Assembly (NCBI GenBank): GCA_036401335.1
Contig: DASWVC010000252.1
Coordinates: 1 to 30,780 of the forward strand
Length of the DNA stretch: 30,780 nucleotides
Direction: 5' to 3'
From: DASWVC01 sp036401335
GTDB taxonomy: Bacteria > Verrucomicrobiota > Verrucomicrobiia > Chthoniobacterales > JAFAMB01
How positions within the stretch are numbered: position 1 is the stretch's first letter; every line of letters starts with the position of its first letter. Shown in pieces: positions 14,298 through 20,975 of this stretch. The position numbers and the translations under genes are program-made. Under the pieces are notes generated by a model that saw only the letters and a program-made list of their open reading frames with translations, did not search any database and had not been told where the DNA came from.

Positions 14298-14900
14298 ATG
14301 GCTGATAAATCGTCCTTCGATCCTCCTGGAGTCTCACCCACGGCTACCCCAACGCCCGGGCGCTCTGCCCTTTGGGCATTGGTGGTCGTGCTCGGCGTCA
14401 TCGCGTTTTTCCTTGGAGCAATTGCGGTTCGCTTGATCCTTCCGCAGCCCACCGCCCGTTCCCTGCAAGCGCTGCTTAGCGGCCGGCCCGAGCAACCGCC
14501 GCCGTCCGCTGAGACCCTTACCCTGGCAGAGGCCGCTGTGGCTGCGGGCAACGGGTACTTTGACCAGAAGCGCTGGCCGGAAGCGGCGGAACAATACGAG
14601 ACCGCGCTCCGGCGCGGGATCGATAACCCGGATTTACGGACGGACCTCGGCAGTGCCTACCGGTTCAGCGGCGATTTTGCTAAAGCGGAAGAGAACTACG
14701 AAGTTGCCCAACGGCAAAACCCCGCCCATCAGAACAGCCTTTACAACCTTGGCACCCTTTACCTTGAGTCGTTGCATCAACCGCAGAAAGCAGCCGGTTT
14801 TTTCCGCGAGTACCTGCGCCGGTTTCCCCAAGGCGAGGCCGGCCCGAAGGTGCGGGAATTGTTGGCCCAAGCCGAAGGGAGCACAGCAGGCCCAAGGTAG
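14298..14900 (+). CDS. membrane-anchored tetratricopeptide-repeat protein
   Basis: A 200-residue protein with a Pro/Thr-rich N-terminus, one transmembrane helix (about residues 24-46, ALWALVVVLGVIAFFLGAIAV) and a periplasmic TPR region. At least three TPR units can be picked out: AVAAGNGYFDQKRWPEAAEQYETAL, then DLRTDLGSAYRFSGDFAKAEENYEVA, then NSLYNLGTLYLESLHQPQKAAGFF. It would serve as a protein-binding scaffold at the inner membrane; the partner is unknown. The start is the ATG at 14298; the frame extends upstream only through TTG codons with an Arg-rich run that looks untranslated. It starts 60 bp from the divergent NTF2-like gene and is convergent with the RelE-like gene, eight bases away. 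Confidence 0.8.
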   Translation: MADKSSFDPPGVSPTATPTPGRSALWALVVVLGVIAFFLGAIAVRLILPQPTARSLQALLSGRPEQPPPSAETLTLAEAAVAAGNGYFDQKRWPEAAEQYETALRRGIDNPDLRTDLGSAYRFSGDFAKAEENYEVAQRQNPAHQNSLYNLGTLYLESLHQPQKAAGFFREYLRRFPQGEAGPKVRELLAQAEGSTAGPR

Positions 14901-14908
14901 GTACCCGA

Positions 14909-15286
14909 TTAGCGCTGGCGATCCGTTCCGGAGTGGGTGCGCTCGCCTTCCTCGATCAACCGCCAGAACTCGTTGCTTTTCGTGAGTTGTTCATCTTCCG
15001 CCATGGGCAGTTTCGAACGAAAAAGGAAATCGCGGATCGTGTTTTTGTGGAGGACCCGCTGCACCATCACCCCTTCTGCGCTGCGTTCGAAATAGATGCG
15101 GTATTCGTTTGTGCGGTAGCGGTAGAGCTTTTTACCGGCCCGTTCGATGGTGCCGTAAGCTTTCGAGTCGAGTTGGTCCAGGGCATCCGGCAGTAACTGA
15201 AATTCAGCCAACAACTCCAACTGCAACTCCTTGGGAATGGCAGCCATCTCTGCAGCGCTGATTTCGTTGAAGACGATCTGGTACAT
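14909..15286 (-). CDS. RelE/ParE-fold toxin-like protein without an adjacent antitoxin
   Basis: A 125-residue protein with the RelE-type pattern: an initial strand (MYQIVFNEIS), two helices (EMAAIPKELQLELLAEFQLL), and a strand series with KLYRYRTNEYRIYFE (about residues 53-67), VMVQRVLHKNT and DFLFRSKLP. The YR(Y/T)R...YRIYFE arrangement is that of RelE-superfamily mRNA interferases and their non-toxic relatives. The last 30 residues (EDEQLTKSNEFWRLIEEGER) form a charged helical extension beyond the usual 90-100 residue fold. Neither side has a small same-strand gene that could be an antitoxin: upstream is a 183-bp gap, downstream the convergent TPR gene. It may therefore be a solitary regulator or translation-related factor rather than a toxin. 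I see no good Shine-Dalgarno. Confidence 0.65.
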   Translation of the reverse strand: MYQIVFNEISAAEMAAIPKELQLELLAEFQLLPDALDQLDSKAYGTIERAGKKLYRYRTNEYRIYFERSAEGVMVQRVLHKNTIRDFLFRSKLPMAEDEQLTKSNEFWRLIEEGERTHSGTDRQR

Positions 15287-15469
15287 ACGTACGGCCTAGC
15301 CTGGATTCTCCCACGACATCACCTTAAAACGGAAAATCAACCCAAATGGCATTTATCCCACGCCTGGAAAAAACGGAGTCTGCCCGTTTTCCGGCGTTGC
15401 GCTGTCCTGGCGGCTGGGTCCGTGCGTCTCGCATTGCATCCAACCGGATTTTTGTGTTTTCTTTTCCGG

Positions 15470-16114
15470 ATGAAACTTGTCGCCGTTTGTCTCTTTGTGC
15501 TGACCGCGTCCGCGTTTGCGGAGCTGCAGTGGGACAACCCGGATCAGAATATTCTGGCCAAAGTGACCGACCGGACGGTTGTGGCAAAGTACCATTTCAC
15601 CAATGCCGGGAAAGAACTGGTGACGATCGAGGCGGTGCGGACCTCGTGTGGTTGCACCACGGCAACGCTGGCGAAAAAAGATTATTCGCCAGGTGAATCG
15701 GGGGAGATCGAGGCCCGCTTCGAGATCGGGGGACGGGTGGGCCACCAGGAAAAGGCCATTTTGGTAACGACAAAAGGTGAGCCTCACAACCCTTCGGTTC
15801 TCCATCTGGTGGTTGAAATTCCGGAAACCATCAAAGTGCAACCTGAACTGGTGTTGTGGCGGGTGGGTGAAGCTGCGGAACCCAAGACCATCAAAGTAAC
15901 GGTGGCGGACGGTTCACCGGCGAAGATCCTGGCGGTGGTCACAGACACGCCGACAGTCAAGTTATCGGTGGCGGAAGGTTTGCCGGGCAAAAGCGCCACC
16001 GTCACGGTCACCCCGAACGACACGTCGCGTCCGGAAGGGGCCACCGTCATGATTAAAACGGATTATCCGGCGGACAACCCCGAGGCGCATTACGCGTACG
16101 TGCGGATCAAATAA
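15470..16114 (+). CDS. DUF1573 secreted protein with SCGC motif
   Basis: A 214-residue exported protein. The signal peptide is MKLVAVCLFVLTASAFA, with a likely cut before ELQW. The DUF1573 domain follows, an Ig-like beta sandwich with the hallmark RTSCGCTTATL (Cys60, Cys62), and a second beta domain fills the C-terminal half. The frame opens 48 bases earlier, but the signal peptide fixes the ATG at 15470. The stop TAA overlaps the rhodanese ATG (TAATG at 16112-16116), so translation is coupled. DUF1573 has no agreed biochemical role. The paired cysteines and the two cysteine-bearing neighbours suggest redox or metal chemistry in the periplasm, which is inference. It is the first gene of a four-gene run ending in alr. 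Confidence 0.85.
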   Translation: MKLVAVCLFVLTASAFAELQWDNPDQNILAKVTDRTVVAKYHFTNAGKELVTIEAVRTSCGCTTATLAKKDYSPGESGEIEARFEIGGRVGHQEKAILVTTKGEPHNPSVLHLVVEIPETIKVQPELVLWRVGEAAEPKTIKVTVADGSPAKILAVVTDTPTVKLSVAEGLPGKSATVTVTPNDTSRPEGATVMIKTDYPADNPEAHYAYVRIK

Positions 16115-16539
16115 TGACGGGGTGGCGCCAGGCGGGCTTGATATTGTGCGCTAGCGCGATCCCGGGAGCTTTCAGTGCAGCTTTTCATCCGCGGCGGCCG
16201 GGTTGGGTTCAAGACGCGTTGAAACCTGGGGAAATCCGGCTGGCCGACGTGGAGGGCTGGCGTGGAACGGTGCGATGGGTGGATGCACGTTCAAACGGCG
16301 ATTACGACCTTGGCCATGCCCCCGGGGCACTGCACCTTGACCTGCTAAGCTGGCCAGCGGCGTTCCCCTTGTTCTTAGACCAGTGGCAGCCGGGGGAAAA
16401 GGTGGTGGTGTACTGCGGCGCGAGCTCATGCCATTTGGCGGAAGAAGTCGCGGAAAAGTTGCGGGCCAACGGCATTGATTCGGTGTACGTCTTGCAAGGC
16501 GGCTGGGAAGTCTGGAAGGCTCGCCATCCCAGCCAGTAA
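16114..16539 (+). CDS. exported rhodanese-domain protein with a double-cysteine loop
   Basis: A 141-residue single rhodanese domain. The conserved start of the fold is WVDARSNGDYDLGHAPGALHL (Asp57, Arg59), the active-site loop is VVYCGASSCHLAEEVA with the catalytic-position Cys101, and the end is VYVLQGGWEVWKA. A second cysteine (Cys106) in the loop is typical of a subset of rhodaneses and could form a disulfide with Cys101. The N-terminus (GLILCASAIPGAFSAAFHP) is hydrophobic and resembles a signal peptide or anchor, so the domain is probably periplasmic. Its start and stop overlap DUF1573 and the MauE-like gene by one base each (TAATG). Likely role: handling persulfide or thiol groups of a partner; no substrate is evident. 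Confidence 0.85.
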   Translation: MTGWRQAGLILCASAIPGAFSAAFHPRRPGWVQDALKPGEIRLADVEGWRGTVRWVDARSNGDYDLGHAPGALHLDLLSWPAAFPLFLDQWQPGEKVVVYCGASSCHLAEEVAEKLRANGIDSVYVLQGGWEVWKARHPSQ

Positions 16540-17018
16540 TGGGTGTGAAACCAGGAAGCGTTGTTTTCCGGTGGGCGGTGCGGGTAAGCGGGTTTTTACT
16601 GGCACTCGCGTTCGTATTGGCGGGAGGGTCGAAGGTCGCCGACCCGGCAGCTTTTGCAGAAGAGGTCATGCGCTACCAACTGGTGCCATGGGCGGGAGCG
16701 GTGGTGGTGGCGCTTTGGCTGCCGTACCTGGAAATCCTGGGCGGGCTCGGCCTGCTGTGGCGGCCGGTGCGCGCCGGGGCACGTTTGGTGGTCACCGTGC
16801 TGCTGCTGACGTTCACCGGGGTGCTCATCAGCGCCCTTCGGCGGGGTCTCAACCTCGATTGCGGCTGTTTCGGCCGCCTTACCGGGCCGACTACCGTCAC
16901 ACAAGCGTTTTGGCGGGACTTCGGGCTGCTGGCCCTGACCGCTTTTCTGTGGGCACCTGAGTTCGCGGGAAGGGTCAGGCGAATCACGGCGGCCGAGGGG
17001 GACAAGGAAAAAGGATGA
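16539..17018 (+). CDS. MauE/DoxX-like membrane protein with DCGC motif
   Basis: A 159-residue inner-membrane protein with four hydrophobic helices: GFLLALAFVLAGGSKV, AGAVVVALWLPYLEILGGLGLL, LVVTVLLLTFTGVLISAL and DFGLLALTAFLWAPEFA. Between helices three and four lies LNLDCGCFG with Cys108 and Cys110, as in MauE, whose family member in methylotrophs is needed for correct disulfides in methylamine dehydrogenase. The LAGGSKV...F...V pattern after helix one is typical of the MauE/DoxX group. It overlaps both neighbours (TAATG upstream, ATGA with alr downstream). With the DUF1573 and rhodanese partners it could move reducing equivalents or sulfur across the membrane; this is inference from cysteines and gene order. 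Confidence 0.82.
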   Translation: MGVKPGSVVFRWAVRVSGFLLALAFVLAGGSKVADPAAFAEEVMRYQLVPWAGAVVVALWLPYLEILGGLGLLWRPVRAGARLVVTVLLLTFTGVLISALRRGLNLDCGCFGRLTGPTTVTQAFWRDFGLLALTAFLWAPEFAGRVRRITAAEGDKEKG

Positions 17019-18118
17019 CTGCGGCGGACCGTTCATGGGTGGAAGTGCAGGCGCCGGCTTTTGTCCACAACCTTGAGGCATTGCGTGCCGCTGCCCCTCA
17101 AACCCGGCTCGCGGCCGTCATAAAGGCCGATGCCTACGGCCATGGGCTTTCGGAGGTGGCGCGCATGGTTGATCCGCAGGTTGATTTCCTGGCGGTGGCG
17201 AATGTGATGGAAGCCGTGACGGCGCGCGGCGCAGGTGCGACTAAACCGATTTTGATCCTTGGACCGGCGCTGCCGACAGAGCGTCCGGAGCTCGTGCGGC
17301 GTCGATTTATCCCGACCATTTCGACGGCGGAAGAGGCGCACGCTTACGGGGCCCTGGTGCCGGTTGGGGCACGCCTGCCGGTCCACCTTGTGATTGACAC
17401 CGGAATGGGCCGCATCGGGTTATGGGGCGAGGAGGCCGAGCCGGTGGTCACCGCCATCCTGTCCCGAGCAACGTTGGCGTTGTCAGCCGTTTCGTCCCAC
17501 CTGCCGGTGGCGGACGAGGACGAAACCTATTCCGACTGCCAGATTGAACGCTTCCACGCTGAAAAAGAGGGACGCCTCCAAGTGCTCGAAGCTCCGGGCA
17601 CCCTGTTAAACAGCGCCGGCATTCTTCGTTTTGGAGAGCGTGCGCGCCCAGGTGACATTGTGCGGGCGGGGCTGGCTTTGTACGGCATTTCCCCGATCCC
17701 GGAATTTCAGCCGCAACTGGCGCCGGCATTGACCTGGAAAGCACGGGTGAGTTTGGTCCGACAAGTCGGCCCGGGCCGCGGCATTTCCTATGGCCGCACC
17801 TACGTCACGGACCGGCCAACCTTGGTCGGCACGCTGACGGTCGGGTACGGCGACGGTTACCAGCGGCACCTCTCCGGAAGCGGGGCAGACGTGCTGGTGC
17901 GCGGGGTGCGCTGTCCCGTGCTGGGGCGGGTCACCATGGATCAGGTGATGGTCGACCTGGGCCGCGTCGGCCCGGTGTCTGCGGGTGAAGAAGTCGTGTT
18001 GATCGGACGCCAGGGCGCTGAGGAGATCCTGGCCAGCGAGCTGGCCGCCAAGGCCGGCACAATCGCCTGGGAAATCTTCACCGGGATAACCAAACGCGTT
18101 TTGCGACGCTACCCCTGA
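17015..18118 (+). CDS. alr: alanine racemase
   Basis: A 367-residue PLP enzyme interconverting L- and D-alanine for peptidoglycan. The PLP lysine is Lys37 in AAVIKADAYGHGL. The second catalytic base is Tyr259 in GRGISYGRTYVT. The C-terminal barrel blocks LTVGYGDGYQR and LGRVTMDQVMVDL are intact, so the enzyme should be active. The length matches Alr. The ATG overlaps the MauE-like stop (ATGA), making it the fourth gene of the DUF1573 operon. A 148-bp gap follows, holding a decamer repeat but no clear terminator. Whether this is the cell's only racemase cannot be judged here. Confidence 0.95.
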   Translation: MTAADRSWVEVQAPAFVHNLEALRAAAPQTRLAAVIKADAYGHGLSEVARMVDPQVDFLAVANVMEAVTARGAGATKPILILGPALPTERPELVRRRFIPTISTAEEAHAYGALVPVGARLPVHLVIDTGMGRIGLWGEEAEPVVTAILSRATLALSAVSSHLPVADEDETYSDCQIERFHAEKEGRLQVLEAPGTLLNSAGILRFGERARPGDIVRAGLALYGISPIPEFQPQLAPALTWKARVSLVRQVGPGRGISYGRTYVTDRPTLVGTLTVGYGDGYQRHLSGSGADVLVRGVRCPVLGRVTMDQVMVDLGRVGPVSAGEEVVLIGRQGAEEILASELAAKAGTIAWEIFTGITKRVLRRYP

Positions 18119-18213
18119 TTCCCGCCGTCCGGCCGGGAGCGGGCGTTCCACCGCTTAGAATTACGTTTCATTGCGTCAGCGTTTGCCGGTCCGAACCAAG
18201 CTCCCCGGGGGAA

Positions 18214-18253
18214 TTGCTGTTCATGGTTGTTCATTGCTGTTCATTGATTCAGC
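18214..18253 (-). repeat. 10-bp tandem repeat, locus 1
   Basis: Four ten-base units on the plus strand: TTGCTGTTCA, TGGTTGTTCA, TTGCTGTTCA, then the closing unit TTGATTCAGC. The same unit and closing sequence occur at 22981-23010 and, inverted, at 20873-20898. Here the repeat lies between alr and the DUF255 gene, ending 13 bp before the latter's ATG, and is not at a gene's stop codon. Confidence 0.7.
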
Positions 18254-18266
18254 GTGATGTTCCTGA

Positions 18267-20423
18267 ATGCCAGGAGAACGGAAAGCAAATCGGCTCAGCG
18301 GCGAAAAGTCGCCGTACCTGCTGCAGCATGCCCACAACCCGGTGGCATGGTACCCGTGGGGCGAGGAAGCCTTCCAGAAGGCACGCACCGAAAACAAGCC
18401 CATTTTCCTCTCCATCGGCTATTCCACGTGTCACTGGTGCCATGTGATGGAACACGAGTCGTTCGAGAACGACCAGATTGCAGACCTTCTCAACCGTTCT
18501 TTTGTCAGCATCAAGGTCGACCGGGAAGAACGTCCGGACGTGGACCGCGTCTACATGCTTTTCGTTCAAAGCACCACCGGCTCAGGCGGCTGGCCCATGA
18601 GTGTGTTCCTCACCCCGGCGTTGCAACCGTTCCTGGGAGGAACTTATTACCCACCCGAGGACCGCTACGGACGCCCGGGTTTCGCCACCCTGCTGACCCG
18701 GCTCGCCGAGATCTGGGCCGAGGCGCCCGAAAAAATCCTGGATCAGGGCGAGCACCTCACCCAGTCCATCCAGAAATACCTGGAACAAGCCAAGCCGCAA
18801 GCGACAACCCCGCTCAAGAGTGAGTGGCGCGAAAAAGCTTACCGCCAACTGACGGCCGGTTTTGATCCCGAAGAAGGCGGGTTTACGCCGGCGCCGAAGT
18901 TCCCGCGGCCGTCACTTTTTTCCTTTCTGCTGCGCTACGCTCACCGGCAACCGGATTCTGCCGCGCTCGACATGGCCATGTTCACCCTTGGCAAAATGGC
19001 GTTGGGAGGCATGTACGACCAACTCGGCGGCGGTTTCCACCGTTACTCCGTCGACGGCAGGTGGCACGTGCCGCACTTCGAAAAAATGCTTTATGATCAG
19101 GCGCAGTTAGTCGCCGTTTATGCGGAGGCTTACCAGGTCAGCCGCGATCCGCTGTTTGCGACCACCGTGCAGGAGACTTTAGCCTACGTCCTGGCCAAAT
19201 TGCGGGCCCCGGAAGGCGGTTTTTACTCGGCCGAAGATGCCGACTCGCTGCCCGCCGCCGGCGCTCCGAAGAAACAGGAAGGCGCGTTCTACGTCTGGAC
19301 CCAGGCTGAGCTCGACGCTTTGCTGGATTCTGAGGAAAGGCTCGTCTTTGCCCGGACCTTCGGGGTGGAACGGGAGGGAAACGTTTTGCCGGAGAGCGAT
19401 CCGCATGGCGAGTTGCGCGGTCAGAACGTGCTTTTCCGGCAGCACGACCCTTTGGCGGTGGCGAAGCTGACGGAAAAAACGCCGGAACAGGTAAGCGCCT
19501 TCCTCGCACGGGCGCGCCGCAAACTGTTGGAGGCCCGGGAACAGCGGCCCCGCCCCCACCTTGATGACAAGGTCATCACGGCCTGGAATGGGTTAATGCT
19601 TTCCGCCCTTGCGAAAGCCCACCAGGTTTTTGGCGATCCGGCTTACCTGGATGCAGCCCAGCGTGCGGCCCGGTTCATCAAAGCGCACCTTTACCCGGGC
19701 CGGCTGCTGCGCAGTTTCCGCGATGGGCCGGGAAACGTGCAGGGGTTTGCCGAAGATTACGCGAACCTGATTCAGGGGTTGCTGGACCTTTACGAAAGCG
19801 ATTTCGACGTTTCCTGGTTGCGGTGGGCCGGGGAACTTCAGGTTCAGATGAACGCGTTGTTTGCCGATCCGCGTGGCGGGTACTTCAACACGGCCGAGGT
19901 TTCCCCGGACATTCTGTTCCGCATGAAGGACGACCACGACGGGGCGGAACCGGCCGCCAATTCGGTAGCGGCCAACAACCTGGTGCGGTTAGCCCGGATT
20001 TTTGGCCGGCGCGAATTTCAACACTCCGCGTCCCGGGTGATCGGGAGCTTTGGTGAAACGTTGGAGCGAATCCCGTCAGCTCTCCCCCAGTTGCTGGGCG
20101 CGATGGAAGCGGTTGTGGGCGAACCGATGCAGGTGGTGGTGGCCAGTGAAAAGTCGGACCCACGGCTGCCTGCTTTTCTCGAGCCGATCCGCTCGACGTT
20201 TCTTCCGAACCGGGTTGTGCTGCTTGCCGACGGCGGCGAAGGTCAGGGCTGGTTGAATGAACGCGTGGCGGCTTTGCAGGCCATGCGCCCTGAGCCGGCC
20301 GGTCCCGTGGTTTACCTCTGCCGAAACTTCGCCTGCGAACTGCCCATTCGGAACCCGGCTGAACTCGAAGCCAGACTGGCCGTGCTCGGCCTGCGTACCG
20401 GGGTGGAGAGCCAGCCGGCTTAG
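18267..20423 (+). CDS. YyaL/DUF255 family thioredoxin-domain protein
   Basis: A 718-residue cytosolic protein of the YyaL (spermatogenesis-associated protein 20-like) family. The N-terminal thioredoxin-like domain (DUF255, about residues 10-170) opens with NRLSGEKSPYLLQHAHNPVAW and carries the CxxC motif STCHWCHVMEHESF (Cys55, Cys58), then SGGWPMSVFLTP. The remaining 500 residues form an (alpha/alpha)-barrel like six-hairpin glycosidases or N-acylglucosamine 2-epimerase, with typical blocks such as GGMYDQLGGGFHRYSVD, VPHFEKMLYDQAQL and DDKVITAWNGLM. The length and layout match the family. Its reaction is unknown. It stands alone between alr and the thioesterase gene, all on the same strand; a 10-bp tandem repeat ends 13 bp before the start. 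Confidence 0.93.
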   Translation: MPGERKANRLSGEKSPYLLQHAHNPVAWYPWGEEAFQKARTENKPIFLSIGYSTCHWCHVMEHESFENDQIADLLNRSFVSIKVDREERPDVDRVYMLFVQSTTGSGGWPMSVFLTPALQPFLGGTYYPPEDRYGRPGFATLLTRLAEIWAEAPEKILDQGEHLTQSIQKYLEQAKPQATTPLKSEWREKAYRQLTAGFDPEEGGFTPAPKFPRPSLFSFLLRYAHRQPDSAALDMAMFTLGKMALGGMYDQLGGGFHRYSVDGRWHVPHFEKMLYDQAQLVAVYAEAYQVSRDPLFATTVQETLAYVLAKLRAPEGGFYSAEDADSLPAAGAPKKQEGAFYVWTQAELDALLDSEERLVFARTFGVEREGNVLPESDPHGELRGQNVLFRQHDPLAVAKLTEKTPEQVSAFLARARRKLLEAREQRPRPHLDDKVITAWNGLMLSALAKAHQVFGDPAYLDAAQRAARFIKAHLYPGRLLRSFRDGPGNVQGFAEDYANLIQGLLDLYESDFDVSWLRWAGELQVQMNALFADPRGGYFNTAEVSPDILFRMKDDHDGAEPAANSVAANNLVRLARIFGRREFQHSASRVIGSFGETLERIPSALPQLLGAMEAVVGEPMQVVVASEKSDPRLPAFLEPIRSTFLPNRVVLLADGGEGQGWLNERVAALQAMRPEPAGPVVYLCRNFACELPIRNPAELEARLAVLGLRTGVESQPA

Positions 20424-20465
20424 CTTTTTCTTTGGATTCACCTGCCTTCGTCTGCGCCGTTCTTT

Positions 20466-20885
20466 ATGGAAGATGCACCCGCGTTGGAAACCGAGGTTCG
20501 GGTCATGTTTTTCGACACCGATGCCGGCATGGTGGTCCATAACATTGCCTACCTCCGGTTCATCGAAACCAACCGGTCCCTTCTTGCCGAAAAGCTGGGG
20601 TGGGATCTGAACGCGAGCCTGGCGAAAAGTGAGTGTCCGGTGGTGGTCCGGACTGAAATTGATTACCGGCGTCCCGCGAAACTGTGGGACCGGCTCATCG
20701 TCAAAGGCTGGCTGGAAAGTTTTGAACGAAGCCGTTTCTGGTGTGCTTTCGAGGTTTACCGGGCGGGCGAGGAACAAATTCTGGTCAAAGCCCGGCAAAG
20801 GCTGGCAATCGTCAAATTGCCGGAGATGAAGGTCGTCCGGCTGCCGGCCGTTTGGGATAAACGGTACGGGAAGCTGAAACAATGA
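20466..20885 (+). CDS. YbgC/4-hydroxybenzoyl-CoA-type acyl-CoA thioesterase
   Basis: A 139-residue hot-dog-fold thioesterase. The family signature is complete: VMFFDTDAGMVVHNIAYLRFIE, with the catalytic Asp17 and the following His25. The C-terminal strands EIDYRRPAKLWDRLIVKGWLE and RSRFWCAFEVYR are as expected. It would hydrolyse acyl-CoA or acyl-ACP in the cytosol; YbgC relatives are tied to phospholipid or Tol-Pal functions, but no tol genes are present here. The gene ends with Leu-Lys-Gln-stop, and those codons are part of a repeat (GCTGAAACAATGAACAGCA) that also forms the 3' end of the HELSH gene at 22998. Confidence 0.88.
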   Translation: MEDAPALETEVRVMFFDTDAGMVVHNIAYLRFIETNRSLLAEKLGWDLNASLAKSECPVVVRTEIDYRRPAKLWDRLIVKGWLESFERSRFWCAFEVYRAGEEQILVKARQRLAIVKLPEMKVVRLPAVWDKRYGKLKQ

Positions 20886-20898
20886 ACAGCAGCGAACA
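20873..20898 (+). repeat. 10-bp tandem repeat, locus 2 (overlaps a stop codon)
   Basis: GCTGAAACAATGAACAGCA at 20873-20891 followed by GCGAACA. This is the plus-strand orientation of the repeat found inverted at 18214-18253 and 22981-23010. The codons CTG AAA CAA TGA end the thioesterase gene, so the repeat spans its stop. Only about one and a half units are well kept. Confidence 0.65.
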
Positions 20899-20975
20899 AA
20901 AAGGAAAAGCTAAGGCAGGAAAGGCGGTGTGGTTGCCTAGGTAAATTTCCCGAGTAGAATTCGACCCCTTCTTTG

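Noticed and set aside
14909..14932. A terminator between the convergent TPR and RelE-like genes
   Set aside because: The eight-base gap and its flanks contain no stable stem followed by a T-run.
18119..18213. Possible tRNA in the gap after alr (the bases GGTCCGAACC look like a T-arm)
   Set aside because: No acceptor stem, anticodon arm or CCA context can be built around it.
18214..18253. Short regularly spaced repeats as a possible CRISPR remnant
   Set aside because: The unit is ten bases with no spacers between units, so it is a simple tandem repeat, not a CRISPR array.
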